NCBI RefSeq assembly: GCF_009811315.1
Contig: NZ_BLID01000005.1
Coordinates: 248,001-312,000, forward strand
Source of the DNA: Vibrio atypicus
GTDB taxonomy: Bacteria > Pseudomonadota > Gammaproteobacteria > Enterobacterales > Vibrionaceae
Length of the DNA: 64,000 nt
Reading direction: 5' to 3'
The position numbers and the translations under genes are program-made. Positions 9,601-19,386 of this stretch are shown here, piece after piece (positions within the stretch are counted from its first letter, which is position 1; each line of letters opens with the position of its first letter). The notes beneath the pieces were generated by a model that saw only the letters and a list, made by a program, of their open reading frames with translations, had not been told where the DNA came from and did not search any database.

Positions 9601-9647
9601 GAGTGAAAGCTAAGCATCCTGTTCAAGCTTTGCTGACTTTAATTTAA
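6615..9647 (+). CDS. ydiJ: FAD-binding and 4Fe-4S oxidoreductase YdiJ (D-2-hydroxyglutarate dehydrogenase type)
   Basis: A 1010-residue protein that aligns from memory along its length with E. coli YdiJ (1018 residues). The ATG at 6615 is preferred over an upstream TTG because GGGGCAGGAAG precedes it. Order of domains: FAD-binding PCMH-type domain (about 45-270, with SPRGGGTGTNGQ), FAD-linked oxidase C-terminal domain with GHVDAGVLHVRP, a ferredoxin-like region with CNGNGLCF and CLACKACASQCPI, and a CCG-type cysteine domain ending VGCCGMAGTFGHE. Homologues have been reported to oxidise D-2-hydroxyglutarate, probably passing electrons to the respiratory chain. It is transcribed alone, with a terminator right after it. 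Confidence 0.95.
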   Translation: MLPRLHSQADVDPIVLKFLDKLRQSGFTGDIENQYSSRLAVATDNSVYQQLPQAVVHPKSTQDVALIGKLSCDPDYERITFSPRGGGTGTNGQSLTKGIVVDLSRHMNQVLEINEQEGWVRVQTGVVKDQLNDAVRPYGYFFSPDLSTSNRATLGGMINTDASGQGSLKYGKTSDHVLSLQAVFADGSILESDLSHGQPEEGEYAYEALQVTERVCREKRPQINAKFPPLNRFLTGYDLKNALDEESDQFDLTRVLCGAEGSLAFITEAKLNLTPIPKARTLVNVKYNTFDSALRNAPFMVDAKALSVETVDSRVLNLAKQDIVWHTVSDLLTDVPGKDMQGINMVEFAGQDTEEVSEQVSALTARLDEMLEQGEAGIIGYQVCDDLPSIGRIYNMRKKAVGLLGAAKGRAKPVAFAEDTCVPPENLADFIAEFRVLLDEKQLNYGMFGHVDAGVLHVRPALDLCDPQQEALMHEISDEVVKLVTKYGGLMWGEHGKGFRSEYGPEFFGEELFTELRRVKAAFDPHNKMNPGKICTPLDSDAELVKVTDTKRGYYDRQIDVKVRDSFKQAMECNGNGLCFNYDTSSPMCPSMKVTADRRHSPKGRAGLVREWLRQLTEQGIDILDLEKQALEDSSSIKSMLDRVRNTFNKRHEYDFSHEVHEAMNGCLACKACASQCPIKVDVPSFRSRFLNIYYSRYQRPAKDYLVANIETMLPLMAKAPKVVNGVLKQKWVQDLTASTVGYVDAPLMSVPTLTHRLQGLKAFDLQALAALSSDDKRNHVVIVQDPFTSYYDAEVVEDFANLVIKLGKTPVLLPFKPNGKAQHVKGFLKQFANNAANTAMFLQQVADLDIPLVGVDPALVLCYRDEYTESLGDKRGDFEVLTAHEWLEPRLSEFDLSSENDSEPWYLFAHCTEKTKMPNAEKEWGAIFAHFGARLNTVPVGCCGMAGTFGHEVDKLEMSKDIYGLSWKPNLEQLPQDRCLITGYSCRSQVKRFEGVKAKHPVQALLTLI

Positions 9648-9654
9648 ATCGACA

Positions 9655-9683
9655 TAGCCCAGTGAGAAACGCTGGGCTATTTT
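9655..9683 (+). terminator. Rho-independent terminator after ydiJ
   Basis: TAGCCCAG, a nine-base loop and CTGGGCTA are followed by TTTT, immediately after the ydiJ stop. Confidence 0.85.
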
Positions 9684-9702
9684 GTATGGAAACAAGGAGT
9701 CG

Positions 9703-10173
9703 ATGAAACCTATGGATAAGTTAGAACGTAAAATCCCACCTGTGGGGGTCTTTGTTATTTTGCTTGTCGTTATCAATAAGGTAGCGCATGAGTTTATTCA
9801 ACTTAACGTCGCTCTGCCCCTACCTTCTATTGTATTTGGCCTATGCTTCGTTGTAGCCGGTATTATTGGGCTCGCAGGCGTGTATGAATTTCGCCGTGCA
9901 AAAACCACAGTTAATCCGGTAAAAGTTGAAGACGCATCATCCGTTGTTGATACCGGAATCTTCGCCTATACCCGAAACCCTATGTATTTAGGTCTATTTC
10001 TACTGTTGCTTGGTTATGCCTATTGGCAGCAAAATCTACTCGCTGTTGCCTGCTCGTTTTTATTTGTGCTGTATATGAATCGATTTCAGATTCGCCCAGA
10101 AGAGCAAGCACTTGAAAAATTATTTGGCGCTCAGTATCTAGATTACATGCAACGAGTCAGACGTTGGATATAA
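9703..10173 (+). CDS. Isoprenylcysteine carboxyl methyltransferase-like integral membrane protein
   Basis: A 156-residue protein with about four hydrophobic segments and the ICMT/PEMT-family signature near the middle: GIFAYTRNPMYLGLFLLLLG, followed near the C-terminus by RPEEQALEKLFGAQYLDYMQRVRRWI. Such proteins use S-adenosylmethionine to methylate small lipid or protein substrates in the membrane; the bacterial substrates are mostly unknown. AAGGAG lies three bases before the chosen ATG and twelve before a second in-frame ATG at 9712, so either could be used. It follows the ydiJ terminator and is probably expressed alone. Confidence 0.85.
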   Translation: MKPMDKLERKIPPVGVFVILLVVINKVAHEFIQLNVALPLPSIVFGLCFVVAGIIGLAGVYEFRRAKTTVNPVKVEDASSVVDTGIFAYTRNPMYLGLFLLLLGYAYWQQNLLAVACSFLFVLYMNRFQIRPEEQALEKLFGAQYLDYMQRVRRWI

Positions 10174-10286
10174 GTACGTCGCAAAATTACTTTTTGAAAT
10201 AATTCACCATGCCTTGGCGTATTTAGTGAACAAGATTTAGTCCGTATCATCGAACCAATGTATATGATGTAAAAGGATAATTGTTC

Positions 10287-11900
10287 ATGATACGTATATT
10301 AGCAACTCCGATGATTGGGGCAGCGGCGCTCCTCTCTCTTCCAGCTCAAGCTCAAGATATTACGCCAAGAATTATAGATGGTGTGGAGGCATCTCAATCT
10401 GATTGGCCTTATATGACAGCGCTTGTATCTAAAGGTCAATCTGCGACCGATGGTCAGTTTTGTGGTGGCAGTTATATTGGTGACCGATATGTATTAACTG
10501 CAGCACACTGTGTTGAACAAATAACCGCAGGTGATATAGATGTCATCGTAGGTATTAATGATTTAAAGAAGGAAGGAGCGGAAGGATCCCGCCTTAGTGT
10601 TAGTAAGATTTATCTTCATCACGAATACACTGCCAATTCATTAGAAAATGACGTAGCAATCCTAGAACTGCCTCGAAAGCTTAGTGCCAATGAGGCAATC
10701 CCTGTTGAACTGGCGAATGTGAATACGCGTGGTGAAACATACGTAGGCGCTCCGCTTACGGTAGCTGGATGGGGCTCAACGACCCCAGAATATGGAAATC
10801 ACACTGCGACAGATCAGTTACTTGAGGTGACAGTACCAATGGTGAGCCAAAGTGAGTGTGCTACGGCTTTCCCTTGGGTTTTGAATGATGAGAACTCAGC
10901 CAAATTCTGTGCAGGCACAAACACGGAGGGGTATGACTCTTGCCGTGGTGATAGTGGTGGGCCACTTGTCGTCGAAAGTACTGGTATCCAATTAGGTATT
11001 GTTAGCTATGGCTCTTTGAGGTGTGGAGAGCAAGGTAGCTATGGGGTTTACAGTAACATTAGTTACTTAAATAATTGGATTGAACAGCATAGTTCTGGCT
11101 TTAGTTATGTTCGTGAGGAGTTTGCAGGTTACCGCACTCCGGGATCTTTGGAACATGATTTTGTCTTTCAAAACTTCTCCAATGACGCTGTTGTATACAA
11201 AGGTGTAGCGCGCAATTGGTTATCTTCAGATTTCACCATTGTAGCCAACTCATGCCGCGAGGATACGCCGCTTTCTTCAGGCTCGCAGTGTGTCGTGAGA
11301 GTATCAAAAAACAATCCTCACGATTATGGAGAAACAACACTTTCTGTTGATTTTTCATATGAACAGAATGGTAAGAGATATACGGTAGATTCAATTGCAC
11401 ATTTTGAGGTGGCTGATGAGTTGCACGAATCATTGGCAGATGCATTGTCACTCTCTAATGGTGAAACGCTCTATTCGAACGAGCACCCTTGGCAGGTTAC
11501 TTCTAATGGTTTGCGCTCAGCGCCAATTAATGACAATGAACGTTCGACGTTAATCATTGACGGGTTGGCACCTGGTATTTATTCGTTTGACGCAAGAATA
11601 TCTACAGAGTTTGTAGACTACGTTTATCTTTATATCAATGGTCAGATAATCGATGGAATTGGAGGGGAACACAATTTCAATCAGCAAATTCAGTTATTCA
11701 ATGAGTCAAATCGCATTAAGTTTGATTACGTTAAAGACGGCTCTATTAGCGAAGGAGATGATGCTGTTTATATCACTAACTTCCGAAAAGGTGTTAAGAC
11801 TTCGTCAGGAAGCACGAATACGAGCGGTGGAGGCGGTGGTGGTAGTCTCGGTTGGCTGTCACTCCTTGCTCTTCTGCCTTTACTTCGCAGACGCCAGTAA
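10287..11900 (+). CDS. Secreted trypsin-like serine protease with GlyGly-CTERM tail (VesA/B/C type)
   Basis: A 537-residue S1 protease. A signal peptide (residues 1-22, ending AQA) and short propeptide precede the activation site R28-IIDG. The catalytic triad is His74 (LTAAHC), Asp122 (ENDVAIL) and Ser223 (GDSGGP). Asp217, six before the Ser, predicts cleavage after Arg or Lys. Residues 270-375 look like an immunoglobulin-like domain, followed by a beta-rich domain. The end is a glycine stretch, a hydrophobic segment and RRRQ, the GlyGly-CTERM signal processed by rhombosortase after type II secretion. The architecture matches Vibrio cholerae Ves proteases. No rhombosortase gene is in the window. 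Confidence 0.92.
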   Translation: MIRILATPMIGAAALLSLPAQAQDITPRIIDGVEASQSDWPYMTALVSKGQSATDGQFCGGSYIGDRYVLTAAHCVEQITAGDIDVIVGINDLKKEGAEGSRLSVSKIYLHHEYTANSLENDVAILELPRKLSANEAIPVELANVNTRGETYVGAPLTVAGWGSTTPEYGNHTATDQLLEVTVPMVSQSECATAFPWVLNDENSAKFCAGTNTEGYDSCRGDSGGPLVVESTGIQLGIVSYGSLRCGEQGSYGVYSNISYLNNWIEQHSSGFSYVREEFAGYRTPGSLEHDFVFQNFSNDAVVYKGVARNWLSSDFTIVANSCREDTPLSSGSQCVVRVSKNNPHDYGETTLSVDFSYEQNGKRYTVDSIAHFEVADELHESLADALSLSNGETLYSNEHPWQVTSNGLRSAPINDNERSTLIIDGLAPGIYSFDARISTEFVDYVYLYINGQIIDGIGGEHNFNQQIQLFNESNRIKFDYVKDGSISEGDDAVYITNFRKGVKTSSGSTNTSGGGGGGSLGWLSLLALLPLLRRRQ

Positions 11901-11904
11901 AACT

Positions 11905-11929
11905 AAGCCCCTCAATTGAGGGGCTTATT
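11905..11929 (+). terminator. Terminator between the protease gene and hutH
   Basis: AAGCCCCTCA followed directly by its complement TTGAGGGGCTT forms a GC-rich stem right after the protease stop, then TATT. It lies between convergent genes and may act in both directions. Confidence 0.75.
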
Positions 11930-11957
11930 CGTTGTTACGTCAGGAACTTTTCTTTGG

Positions 11958-13490
11958 TTAAATGCTTGGCAGAATTGATTCTGGCATCAGGTGATTATGT
12001 ACCGCTAACTTTAAGAGTGCGTTAGCTTTCTCGATATCTGGCGCGAAGTAGCGATCTTTATCGTAGAAGGTCACTTTCTCACGTAGGATTTGCTTCGCCT
12101 CTTCAACGCGAGGTGAAGATTTTAGCGGTGCTCGGAAATCGATTCCTTGCGCGGCAGAAAGGTACTCTACCGCTAAAATACCGCGAGTGTTTTCTGCCAT
12201 GTCTCTGAGTCGGCGACCCGCAAATGTGGCCATTGAAACGTGATCTTCTTGGTTCGCAGATGTTGGCAGGCTGTCTACTGATGCAGGGTGGGCGAGTGTT
12301 TTGTTTTCACTCGCTAACGCTGCAGAGGTGACTTGAGCAATCATGAAACCTGAGTTAACTCCACCATTATCAACCAAGAATGGTGGCAGCTTACTTAATG
12401 CACTGTCAATCAACAGAGCCATGCGGCGCTCAGATAAGCTGCCTACTTCTGCAATGGCGAGAGCAAGGTTATCGGCGGCCATTGCAACAGGCTCTGCGTG
12501 GAAGTTACCACCCGAGATAATATCGCCATCTTCAGCAAACACCAGAGGGTTATCAGATACAGAGTTTGCTTCAATCTCTAGGATGTCTGCCGCATTACGA
12601 ATTTGTTGTAGGCAGGCGCCCATCACTTGCGGTTGGCAACGAAGTGAGTATGGGTCTTGAACCTTTTCACATCCTGTGTGCGATTCACCAATTTCACTCT
12701 TAGCGTCGAGCATGTGACGATACGCAAGCGCGGCGTCCATTTGACCTCGATGACCACGAACGCGATGAATGCGAGGATCAAACGGTCGGCGACTACCTAA
12801 AGCAGCCTCAACCGACATAGCCCCACATACCGTTGCAGAAGCAAATAAATCTTCAGCCGCGAACAAGCCTTCTAAAGCAAACGCGGTAGATGCTTGAGTA
12901 CCATTGAGTAGAGCCAAGCCTTCTTTAGGGGCCAGTGTAATAGGTTCAAGGCCAGCAATTTGAAGCGCTTCTAAGCCAGAGATGATCTTACCATTGTGGC
13001 GTGCTTCCCCTTCACCAAGTAGAACTGTGCTCATGTGGGCTAGCGGGGCTAAGTCACCTGAAGCGCCGACAGAGCCTTTCTGTGGTACACATGGATAAAC
13101 TTGTGAGTTGACCAAGTCTATCAAGGCTTGAATGACTTTCAGACGAATACCTGAGTAGCCACGAGATAGGCTATTGATCTTAAGGACCATCATCATGCGC
13201 ACCGTTTCATCTGACATCAGTTTGCCGATGCCTGCCGCATGAGAGAGAACAATACTTTTTTGCAGCGTCTCTAAATCTTCTGGCGCAATGCGAGTATTGG
13301 CGAGTAGCCCAAAACCTGTGTTGATGCCATAAACTGTTCGATCTTCGGCAATCACCTGTTCAACAACTTTGGTACTCTCGTCAATCGCTGGAATCGCCTT
13401 TGGGTCGAGTGATAGATTGACAGGGGAGCGGCTAACCTGACGCAGTTCTTTTAAGCTAATCTGTCCTGGCTTTAGCTGTAACGTTAACAT
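11958..13490 (-). CDS. hutH: Histidine ammonia-lyase
   Basis: HutH deaminates L-histidine to trans-urocanate, the first step of histidine utilisation. The 510-residue protein carries the MIO-forming triad Ala143-Ser144-Gly145 in [12 protein letters not shown], the signature of the lyase family, and matches recalled Vibrio HutH along its length. The second of two nearby ATGs is chosen because AAGGA is eight bases before it and homologues begin MLxL; the first, at 13496, is only two bases from that site. It is the last gene of the hutI-G-U-H series, 25 bases after hutU. Confidence 0.96.
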   Translation of the reverse strand: MLTLQLKPGQISLKELRQVSRSPVNLSLDPKAIPAIDESTKVVEQVIAEDRTVYGINTGFGLLANTRIAPEDLETLQKSIVLSHAAGIGKLMSDETVRMMMVLKINSLSRGYSGIRLKVIQALIDLVNSQVYPCVPQKGSVGASGDLAPLAHMSTVLLGEGEARHNGKIISGLEALQIAGLEPITLAPKEGLALLNGTQASTAFALEGLFAAEDLFASATVCGAMSVEAALGSRRPFDPRIHRVRGHRGQMDAALAYRHMLDAKSEIGESHTGCEKVQDPYSLRCQPQVMGACLQQIRNAADILEIEANSVSDNPLVFAEDGDIISGGNFHAEPVAMAADNLALAIAEVGSLSERRMALLIDSALSKLPPFLVDNGGVNSGFMIAQVTSAALASENKTLAHPASVDSLPTSANQEDHVSMATFAGRRLRDMAENTRGILAVEYLSAAQGIDFRAPLKSSPRVEEAKQILREKVTFYDKDRYFAPDIEKANALLKLAVHNHLMPESILPSI

Positions 13491-13515
13491 CTTCATATTC
13501 CTTACTTCAGGTTGC

Positions 13516-15213
13516 TTACTTAAGCTTTTTGAGTTCTTCGTTGAGCATCGGCAAATCTAAACCTTGCTCAGCTGCGCAATTTTTCGCGATGTCGTAACCC
13601 GCATCGGCATGGCGCATAACGCCAGTTGCAGGGTCATTATGTAGGACGCGAGCGATACGTTCGGACGCATCGTCACTGCCATCACAACAGATCACCATGC
13701 CAGAGTGTTGAGAGAAGCCCATGCCAACGCCGCCGCCGTGGTGCAGGGATACCCAAGTTGCACCGCCTGCCGTGTTGAGAAGCGCATTCAATAGCGGCCA
13801 ATCAGAAACAGCATCGGAACCGTCCATCATGCCTTCTGTTTCACGGTTAGGGCTTGCAACTGATCCCGAATCTAGGTGGTCACGACCAATAACGATTGGC
13901 GCTTTAAGCTCACCATTTTTAACCATCTCGTTGAAAGCTTGACCAAGACGCTCACGATCTTTCAGACCAACCCAGCAAATACGCGCCGGTAAGCCTTGGA
14001 ATTGGATACGCTCACGAGCCATATCTAACCAGTTATGCAGGTGAGGATTGTCAGGGATCAGCTCTTTTACTTTCTGGTCTGTTTTGTAGATGTCTTCTGG
14101 ATCGCCAGATAGGGCTGCCCAACGGAACGGTCCAACACCTTCGCAAAATAAAGGTCGAATATAGGCAGGAACGAAGCCTGGGAAATCGAATGCATTTTCA
14201 ACTCCTTCCTCTAAAGCCATCTGACGGATGTTGTTGCCGTAATCAAGGGTCGCTGCGCCACGTTCTTGAAGCTCTAACATTGCTTTCACTTGCACTGCCA
14301 TCGATTCTTTTGCCGCCTTCACTACCACTGCTTCATCTTTTAGACGCATCTCAGCGGCGTGTTCCATTGACCAGCCAAGAGGTAAGTAGCCGTTAAGGGG
14401 ATCGTGTGCAGAGGTTTGGTCTGTCACCACATCTGGCGTAATGTTGCGCTCAACCAGTTCAGGGAAGATGTCTGCTGCGTTTGCTAATAGACCCACAGAT
14501 ACTGGAGTCTCTGATTCGTAGATGATTGCCAAAGCTTCATCTAGGCTTGTCGCTTTTTTATCGACATAACCAGTGCGGATGCGGTAGTCGATACGTGATT
14601 CGTCACATTCAACCGCGATCATTGAGAAGCCTGCCATGGTTCCTGCGAGAGGCTGAGCACCACCCATGCCGCCAAGACCACCCGTTAGGATCCAACGCCC
14701 TTTTGGCTCGCCGTTAAAGTGCTTTTTAGCGACAGAGACAAAAGTCTCATAAGTGCCTTGAACAATGCCTTGAGAGCCGATGTATATCCAACTACCAGCC
14801 GTCATCTGGCCATACATCATCAGGCCTTGTTTATCGAGCTCGTTAAAGTGCTCCCAATTAGCCCAATGTGGCACCAAATTTGAGTTGGCGATCAGAACGC
14901 GCGGCGCATTTTTATGGGTTGGAAAGACACCGACAGGTTTACCAGATTGCACTAATAAAGTCTGATCATCTTCAAGACGCTCAAGTACTTCTACGATCTT
15001 GTCATAACATTCCCAGTTGCGCGCTGCGCGACCAATGCCGCCATAAACAACCAAGGCGTGCGGGTGCTCCGCTACATCTGGATCTAGGTTATTCATCAAC
15101 ATACGAAGTGGGGCTTCCGTTAGCCAAGATTTCGCTCTTAGAGTGGTACCGTGCGGAGCACGAATAGTGCGGCTGGTATCAAGGCGCTTATCTTCAACTT
15201 GGCGCTGTGTCAT
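13516..15213 (-). CDS. hutU: Urocanate hydratase
   Basis: HutU hydrates urocanate to 4-imidazolone-5-propionate using tightly bound NAD+ as an electrophile. The 565 residues match the usual length. Visible features are the glycine-rich NAD loop [16 protein letters not shown] (about 175-190) and the conserved [11 protein letters not shown] near residues 495-510. GGAG precedes the ATG. It lies 89 bases after hutG, a gap holding a small AACCC/GGGTT hairpin but no gene, and 25 bases before hutH. Confidence 0.97.
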   Translation of the reverse strand: MTQRQVEDKRLDTSRTIRAPHGTTLRAKSWLTEAPLRMLMNNLDPDVAEHPHALVVYGGIGRAARNWECYDKIVEVLERLEDDQTLLVQSGKPVGVFPTHKNAPRVLIANSNLVPHWANWEHFNELDKQGLMMYGQMTAGSWIYIGSQGIVQGTYETFVSVAKKHFNGEPKGRWILTGGLGGMGGAQPLAGTMAGFSMIAVECDESRIDYRIRTGYVDKKATSLDEALAIIYESETPVSVGLLANAADIFPELVERNITPDVVTDQTSAHDPLNGYLPLGWSMEHAAEMRLKDEAVVVKAAKESMAVQVKAMLELQERGAATLDYGNNIRQMALEEGVENAFDFPGFVPAYIRPLFCEGVGPFRWAALSGDPEDIYKTDQKVKELIPDNPHLHNWLDMARERIQFQGLPARICWVGLKDRERLGQAFNEMVKNGELKAPIVIGRDHLDSGSVASPNRETEGMMDGSDAVSDWPLLNALLNTAGGATWVSLHHGGGVGMGFSQHSGMVICCDGSDDASERIARVLHNDPATGVMRHADAGYDIAKNCAAEQGLDLPMLNEELKKLK

Positions 15214-15302
15214 GGTCAGACTCCTTGTGATTCACGTTATTTAAGTAGCAAGAGCTCTTCCAACCCAAGCGAACTCGGGTTAGGCCCACTACTTATTAAT
15301 GG

Positions 15303-16316
15303 TTATTTTTCTGAAAAAGCGTTGGCAATATCCCAGCAAAGTCGAGCAGCTAACCTCGCGGTTTGGCTATCTACGTCATAGGTAGGGTTGTACTCGGCAA
15401 TATCGGCGATAACCAACTTTTGTTTGTAATGCAAAATTCTGTCTAAGAATGGGGCAATGGTGTCAATGCTTACCCCTCGGGCCGCTGGCGCACTCACTCC
15501 AGGCGCGGTTGCAGCAGGAAACACATCCAGATCAATGGTGAGGTAGATGTAGTCGCACTTGTCGATGAAGTGCTGCAATTGAGTTAGGTGATAAATGTGG
15601 TTTAAGTGGGCAAGATCTTTATCTTCCACAAACCAAACATTGAGTTCTTCGGCGCGCTGAAATAGCGCCTGTGTATTGCTGGCGCGGCTAACGCCTAAGC
15701 ATGCGTAATGAAATGGCCAATCGTGTTTTACGCAATAATCATGGATTTGATTAAACGGGGTACCAGAGCTGGGTTTAACATCGGCATGGCTGCTTTCAAA
15801 TGCTCGTAAATCGAAATGAGCGTCAAAGTTGATGATACCTATCTTCGGTGGTGTAGCTGGGTTCAAATAATCAAAGTAGCGGGCAAGTCCTTGAAATGAC
15901 GCCCATGCTACTTCGTGGCCGCCACCTAAGGTAATGACGGGTGTTGAACGCAGCGCCATTGCAATTACATCGGCACATTCAGATTGGTATTGCTCAAGCA
16001 AGTCATCTTCACAGACAACATTACCCAAATCGATGAGTGCACTTTGTTTGTGCCAAGCCATGTTAGCCAAAGCGCGACGGATCAAGTCAGGAGATTTACG
16101 TGCGCCAACTCGGCCCTTGTTTCGAGCGACCCCAGCATCACAGGCAAAACCTAATAGGCTAACTGCATTTCGATACGGTTCTAGTTCACTCACGGGGATC
16201 TGTTTTATAACATGATGAACTCGCTTTCCCATTGCGCCATCTTCCGCATCATGGCGGCCTTGCCAATGAAACTCTTGGATAGTCGATGGACATTTAGATT
16301 GGTTGAGTTCAGACAT
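15303..16316 (-). CDS. hutG: Formimidoylglutamase
   Basis: A 337-residue ureohydrolase (arginase/agmatinase fold) that hydrolyses N-formimidoyl-L-glutamate to glutamate and formamide. The binuclear manganese motifs are visible: [13 protein letters not shown] and LTIDLDVFP. The C-terminal PAARGVS segment is also typical. Placement between hutI and hutU, overlapping the end of hutI by eight bases, distinguishes it from agmatinase or arginase. The overlap implies translational coupling with hutI. Confidence 0.94.
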   Translation of the reverse strand: MSELNQSKCPSTIQEFHWQGRHDAEDGAMGKRVHHVIKQIPVSELEPYRNAVSLLGFACDAGVARNKGRVGARKSPDLIRRALANMAWHKQSALIDLGNVVCEDDLLEQYQSECADVIAMALRSTPVITLGGGHEVAWASFQGLARYFDYLNPATPPKIGIINFDAHFDLRAFESSHADVKPSSGTPFNQIHDYCVKHDWPFHYACLGVSRASNTQALFQRAEELNVWFVEDKDLAHLNHIYHLTQLQHFIDKCDYIYLTIDLDVFPAATAPGVSAPAARGVSIDTIAPFLDRILHYKQKLVIADIAEYNPTYDVDSQTARLAARLCWDIANAFSEK

Positions 16317-17550
16317 GATCGATTTCCCCTTTAATTATGCGAGCGGAAAGTCTTGATACGCCTTGTTGATAGCTGAAATCGGCTGGTTGAGTCACATCCC
16401 AAATGGCGATATCTGCATCATATCCAAGTTGTAGCTGACCTCGGCTCTCGCCATAACCTAATGCTTTTGCTGCATGACAGGTCACTCCGCGAAGGGTTTC
16501 TTCAGGTGTGAGGCCAAATAACGTGCAGCCCATATTCATCATCATAGTCAAATCTGCGAAAGGTGAGGTGCCTGGGTTTAAGTCTGTCGCAAGTGCCATT
16601 GGGATATTGTGTTGGCGTAGGAGCTCAATCGGTGGTCTTTGTGTCTCTTTTAAAAAGTAAAAAGCGCCGGGTAGAAGGGTGGCAACGGTGCCTGATTGCG
16701 CCAGTGCTTCGACTCCGTGTTGATCGAGATATTCAATATGATCCGCGGATAAGCCGGAGTATTGAGCCGTGAGAGTGGTTCCTCCTAGGTTGGAAAGCTG
16801 CTCAGTGTGGCCTTTAACTTGGAGTCCATATTGATGGGCAGCAGCAAATACGCGTTCAGTTTGTTCAAGATTGAAGCCAATGGACTCACAGAATACATCG
16901 ACGCTGGTGGCCAAGTGTTCTTCGGCAACTAAAGGAATGATCTCTTGGCAGACTAGGTCGATGTAGCTATCGGGTTTGCCAGCAAACTCTGGTGGAACTG
17001 CGTGAGCCGCCAGCAAGGTTGTAGATATGCGGATTTTACGATGATCGGCAAGTGCTTTGGCAGCCCTAAGCATTTTGATTTCGTCTTTAAGCGTTAAGCC
17101 GTAACCAGACTTTACTTCAACGGAGGTCGCGCCCGTTCTTATCAAACCGTCTAAACGAGGTAAAGCAAGTTCAATGAGTTGCTCTTCGCTTGCTGCTCGG
17201 GTGGCTCTAACGGTCGATAAAATACCGCCACCTTGTTTGGCGATCTCTTGATAGGGCACACCATTGAGTCTCATTTCGAACTCATTTGCGCGATTACCGG
17301 CAAAGATGAGATGAGTATGAGCATCGATAAACCCTGGAGTGATCAACTGGTTTCGGCAGTCAAAGCTATGGTAATCTGAAGCGTCAATATCGCCAATTGC
17401 TGCGATTTTACCCGCTTGAATAGCAAGAGAGGTTGGTTCACTGACTTGATAGCCTTGCTCGCCACGCACCATAGAAACGATTCTGGCATTGATAAGCACT
17501 AAATCGTAAGGAGTAGAGGCTTGCAGATGTGAATGTGTGTTTCCAACCAT
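16309..17550 (-). CDS. hutI: Imidazolonepropionase
   Basis: A 413-residue metal-dependent amidohydrolase that opens the ring of imidazolone-5-propionate to give formimidoylglutamate. The TIM-barrel metal ligands appear as [16 protein letters not shown] (about 72-88), GHTEQ near 247 and ATDLNPG near 321. It is the first gene of the hutI-hutG-hutU-hutH series; the upstream 108 bases contain a perfect operator-like palindrome, so the operon promoter lies there. GGA is located about ten bases before the ATG. Confidence 0.95.
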   Translation of the reverse strand: MVGNTHSHLQASTPYDLVLINARIVSMVRGEQGYQVSEPTSLAIQAGKIAAIGDIDASDYHSFDCRNQLITPGFIDAHTHLIFAGNRANEFEMRLNGVPYQEIAKQGGGILSTVRATRAASEEQLIELALPRLDGLIRTGATSVEVKSGYGLTLKDEIKMLRAAKALADHRKIRISTTLLAAHAVPPEFAGKPDSYIDLVCQEIIPLVAEEHLATSVDVFCESIGFNLEQTERVFAAAHQYGLQVKGHTEQLSNLGGTTLTAQYSGLSADHIEYLDQHGVEALAQSGTVATLLPGAFYFLKETQRPPIELLRQHNIPMALATDLNPGTSPFADLTMMMNMGCTLFGLTPEETLRGVTCHAAKALGYGESRGQLQLGYDADIAIWDVTQPADFSYQQGVSRLSARIIKGEIDHV

Positions 17551-17573
17551 GTATCAAAATCCATTGATTTAAA

Positions 17574-17583
17574 TGTATATACA
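17574..17583. promoter_or_regulatory. Putative HutC operator upstream of hutI
   Basis: TGTATATACA is a perfect 10-bp palindrome 24 bases before hutI. It is the type of site bound by HutC-subfamily GntR regulators, and near copies occur before hutC itself. Confidence 0.7.
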
Positions 17584-17658
17584 AATATTGATTCAGGATG
17601 ATCAATTGATCAAGTTGGATGTTGCAAAAATGTGATCGATGAAAAAGTATGAAATGCT

Positions 17659-18372
17659 CTAAGAAAGTAAAACTTTAGAACTTAATTTGTAACGAGTACC
17701 GGGGTGGTAGAGTAATGCTGAGCTCACTAGCTTATCATGGCTCCAAGTTCTTCGGTTGAGGAGCAAACAAGGTTCGTTGGCCCCAAGTCTAAGCGCTGAA
17801 CGCACGTGGTCGTCTGCAACGATAGCTTCTACAGTATGCTCGATGGCGCTCAAAGGGCAGTTCTCTGATAGATATTGGTTTGGCGTCATTTGAGTGAAAT
17901 CTTGCTCAAGATAGTCTGGCGCGTAGTGTGCATTGACCCAACGAAGCTCAAGTTGGATCGGAGATTTATCTTCAAAGTGGATGATTTCACTATAAAAAAT
18001 GTCTGTGTTGAGCATCACGCCCAATTTGGTTGCGATAGCCTCATCTGCTTTTTTAGCAATTTGATGAATAACCTTACTTGAGTAATCTTTCCCTCTTTGC
18101 TTGACCTCTTCAGCGATATTGCGAATATCAAGCAGCGGAGATTCCGCTTTTTCATCTGCTGAGCATACAAAAGTCCCGAGCCTTGGTTTGCGTTGTAGCT
18201 TTCCCTCTGCCACTAAATCGCGGATTGCCTTGTTGACTGTCATACGACTCACATTGAATTGTTTGGTCAGTTCAATTTCAGTGGTAATTCGATGACCTAT
18301 CGGCCATTGCCCCGATGTGATTTTTTCATCGATATACTGTTTGATTTGCAGATACAGAGGAGAATTGCTCAT
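17659..18372 (-). CDS. hutC: Histidine utilisation repressor, GntR family
   Basis: A 237-residue regulator with an N-terminal GntR winged helix (about 1-70, SPLYLQIKQYIDEKI then TEIELTKQFNVSRMTVNKAIRDL) and a C-terminal UTRA effector domain (about 95-230) ending in typical YHPGTRYKL. HutC is released from DNA by urocanate in studied species. It lies immediately upstream of hutI in the same direction, with operator-like sites both before hutI and before itself, indicating repression of the operon and autoregulation. Confidence 0.94.
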   Translation of the reverse strand: MSNSPLYLQIKQYIDEKITSGQWPIGHRITTEIELTKQFNVSRMTVNKAIRDLVAEGKLQRKPRLGTFVCSADEKAESPLLDIRNIAEEVKQRGKDYSSKVIHQIAKKADEAIATKLGVMLNTDIFYSEIIHFEDKSPIQLELRWVNAHYAPDYLEQDFTQMTPNQYLSENCPLSAIEHTVEAIVADDHVRSALRLGANEPCLLLNRRTWSHDKLVSSALLYHPGTRYKLSSKVLLS

Positions 18373-18395
18373 AAGGTTCGATCATTTCTATTTAT

Positions 18396-18417
18396 TGACT
18401 ATACAAATGGTTATACA
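18396..18417. promoter_or_regulatory. Pair of putative HutC operator sites upstream of hutC
   Basis: TGACTATACA and TGGTTATACA start 12 bases apart, 24-45 bases upstream of hutC. Both fit TGNNTATACA and resemble the perfect TGTATATACA before hutI, so autoregulation is likely. Confidence 0.6.
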
Positions 18418-18583
18418 TTTGAGCTGCGATTGCAAGGACGTGGTGAGTAAAGTAAGAAAAAGTAAGTCTTAGGAAAAGTGAGAAACAGCTACTAATTCGT
18501 CACTATTCAGTAAGAAAGCACTTGCCATCTGCGTTAGTGACACGTTAAATCAATGCAAACAATGATAATCATAAGGGAAAGAG

Positions 18584-19327
18584 ATGTTCGGTAAATTGAA
18601 AGCTTCTTTAGGTATTGGCGCAGCAAAAGTCGACACTGTGCTAGAGAGCATGTCTGTATTTCAGGGCGAAATGCTTAAAGGTGTTGTTCATATTCAAGGT
18701 GGAGACGTTGAGCAACATATTGATGCGATCAACTTAAAGCTGTGTACGGAAGTTAAAGTAGAAAGTGACGACAGTGTAAGTTATCAAGATTTCATTCTGG
18801 GTAAACTTGAAGCTGTGCAGCCTTTTACTATTCAACCGGGTGAAAATAAACAGGTGCCTTTTGAGCTAAAGTTGGATGATGAAGCGCCAATCACTGCCCT
18901 TAACGCGAAGAAAAACCAATGCCACGTTTGGGTTGAAACAACCTTAGACATTGATTTTGCTATCGATCCAAAAGACCGTGACTTTGTTGAAGTGAAACCG
19001 CTGCCAGTAGCCGCTAAGGTTATCTCTGCGATTGAGCAGGCTGGTTTTGGTATGGTGAAAGCAGATGTAGAGAAAGGCCATTTGCGTGGTGGTAACTTCA
19101 CGTCAAAGTCAGGCTGTTACCAAGAGATTGAATTTCGCAACAACGGTTTTATTAACAAGAAAGAGATTGAGTTATCTTTCATCCTTGATGGCCGTGTAAT
19201 GCACTGTTTAGCGGAAGTGGATCGCTCACTAAGCATGCGTGGTGATCAATATGTGTCGTTTACGCTTTCTTTAGATGCCAGTGACGCAGAGATTATGTCT
19301 GCGGCAAACAGAGTGCTTTCTGTATAG
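18584..19327 (+). CDS. Spo0M-like sporulation-control family protein (arrestin-like fold)
   Basis: A 247-residue protein I recognise as the SpoOM family: it opens MFGKLKASLGIGAAKVDTVL and includes the conserved FQGEMLKGVVHIQGG. Bacillus Spo0M has an arrestin-like beta-sandwich and influences sporulation; in non-sporulating gammaproteobacteria the role is unknown and probably involves envelope or cell-division partners. GGGAAAGAG precedes the ATG. The gene is monocistronic, bounded by hutC upstream and a strong shared terminator downstream. Confidence 0.87.
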   Translation: MFGKLKASLGIGAAKVDTVLESMSVFQGEMLKGVVHIQGGDVEQHIDAINLKLCTEVKVESDDSVSYQDFILGKLEAVQPFTIQPGENKQVPFELKLDDEAPITALNAKKNQCHVWVETTLDIDFAIDPKDRDFVEVKPLPVAAKVISAIEQAGFGMVKADVEKGHLRGGNFTSKSGCYQEIEFRNNGFINKKEIELSFILDGRVMHCLAEVDRSLSMRGDQYVSFTLSLDASDAEIMSAANRVLSV

Positions 19328-19347
19328 AAGCATGCAGCGTTCATAAA

Positions 19348-19376
19348 AAAGAGCCCTCATTTCGATGAGGGCTCTT
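19348..19376. terminator. Bidirectional terminator between the Spo0M-like gene and relV
   Basis: AAAGAGCCCTCAT, a TTCG tetraloop and ATGAGGGCTCTTT form a 13-bp stem with T-runs on both strands, between convergent genes. Confidence 0.95.
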
Positions 19377-19386
19377 TTCGTTTAGG

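Noticed and set aside
14868..15167. A 99-codon plus-strand frame inside hutU
   Set aside because: Antisense to hutU; compositional by-product of its codon usage.
17629..17645. TGTGATCGATGAAAAA upstream of hutI as a CRP site
   Set aside because: Only one half-site (TGTGA) fits; the second half is AAAAA-like.
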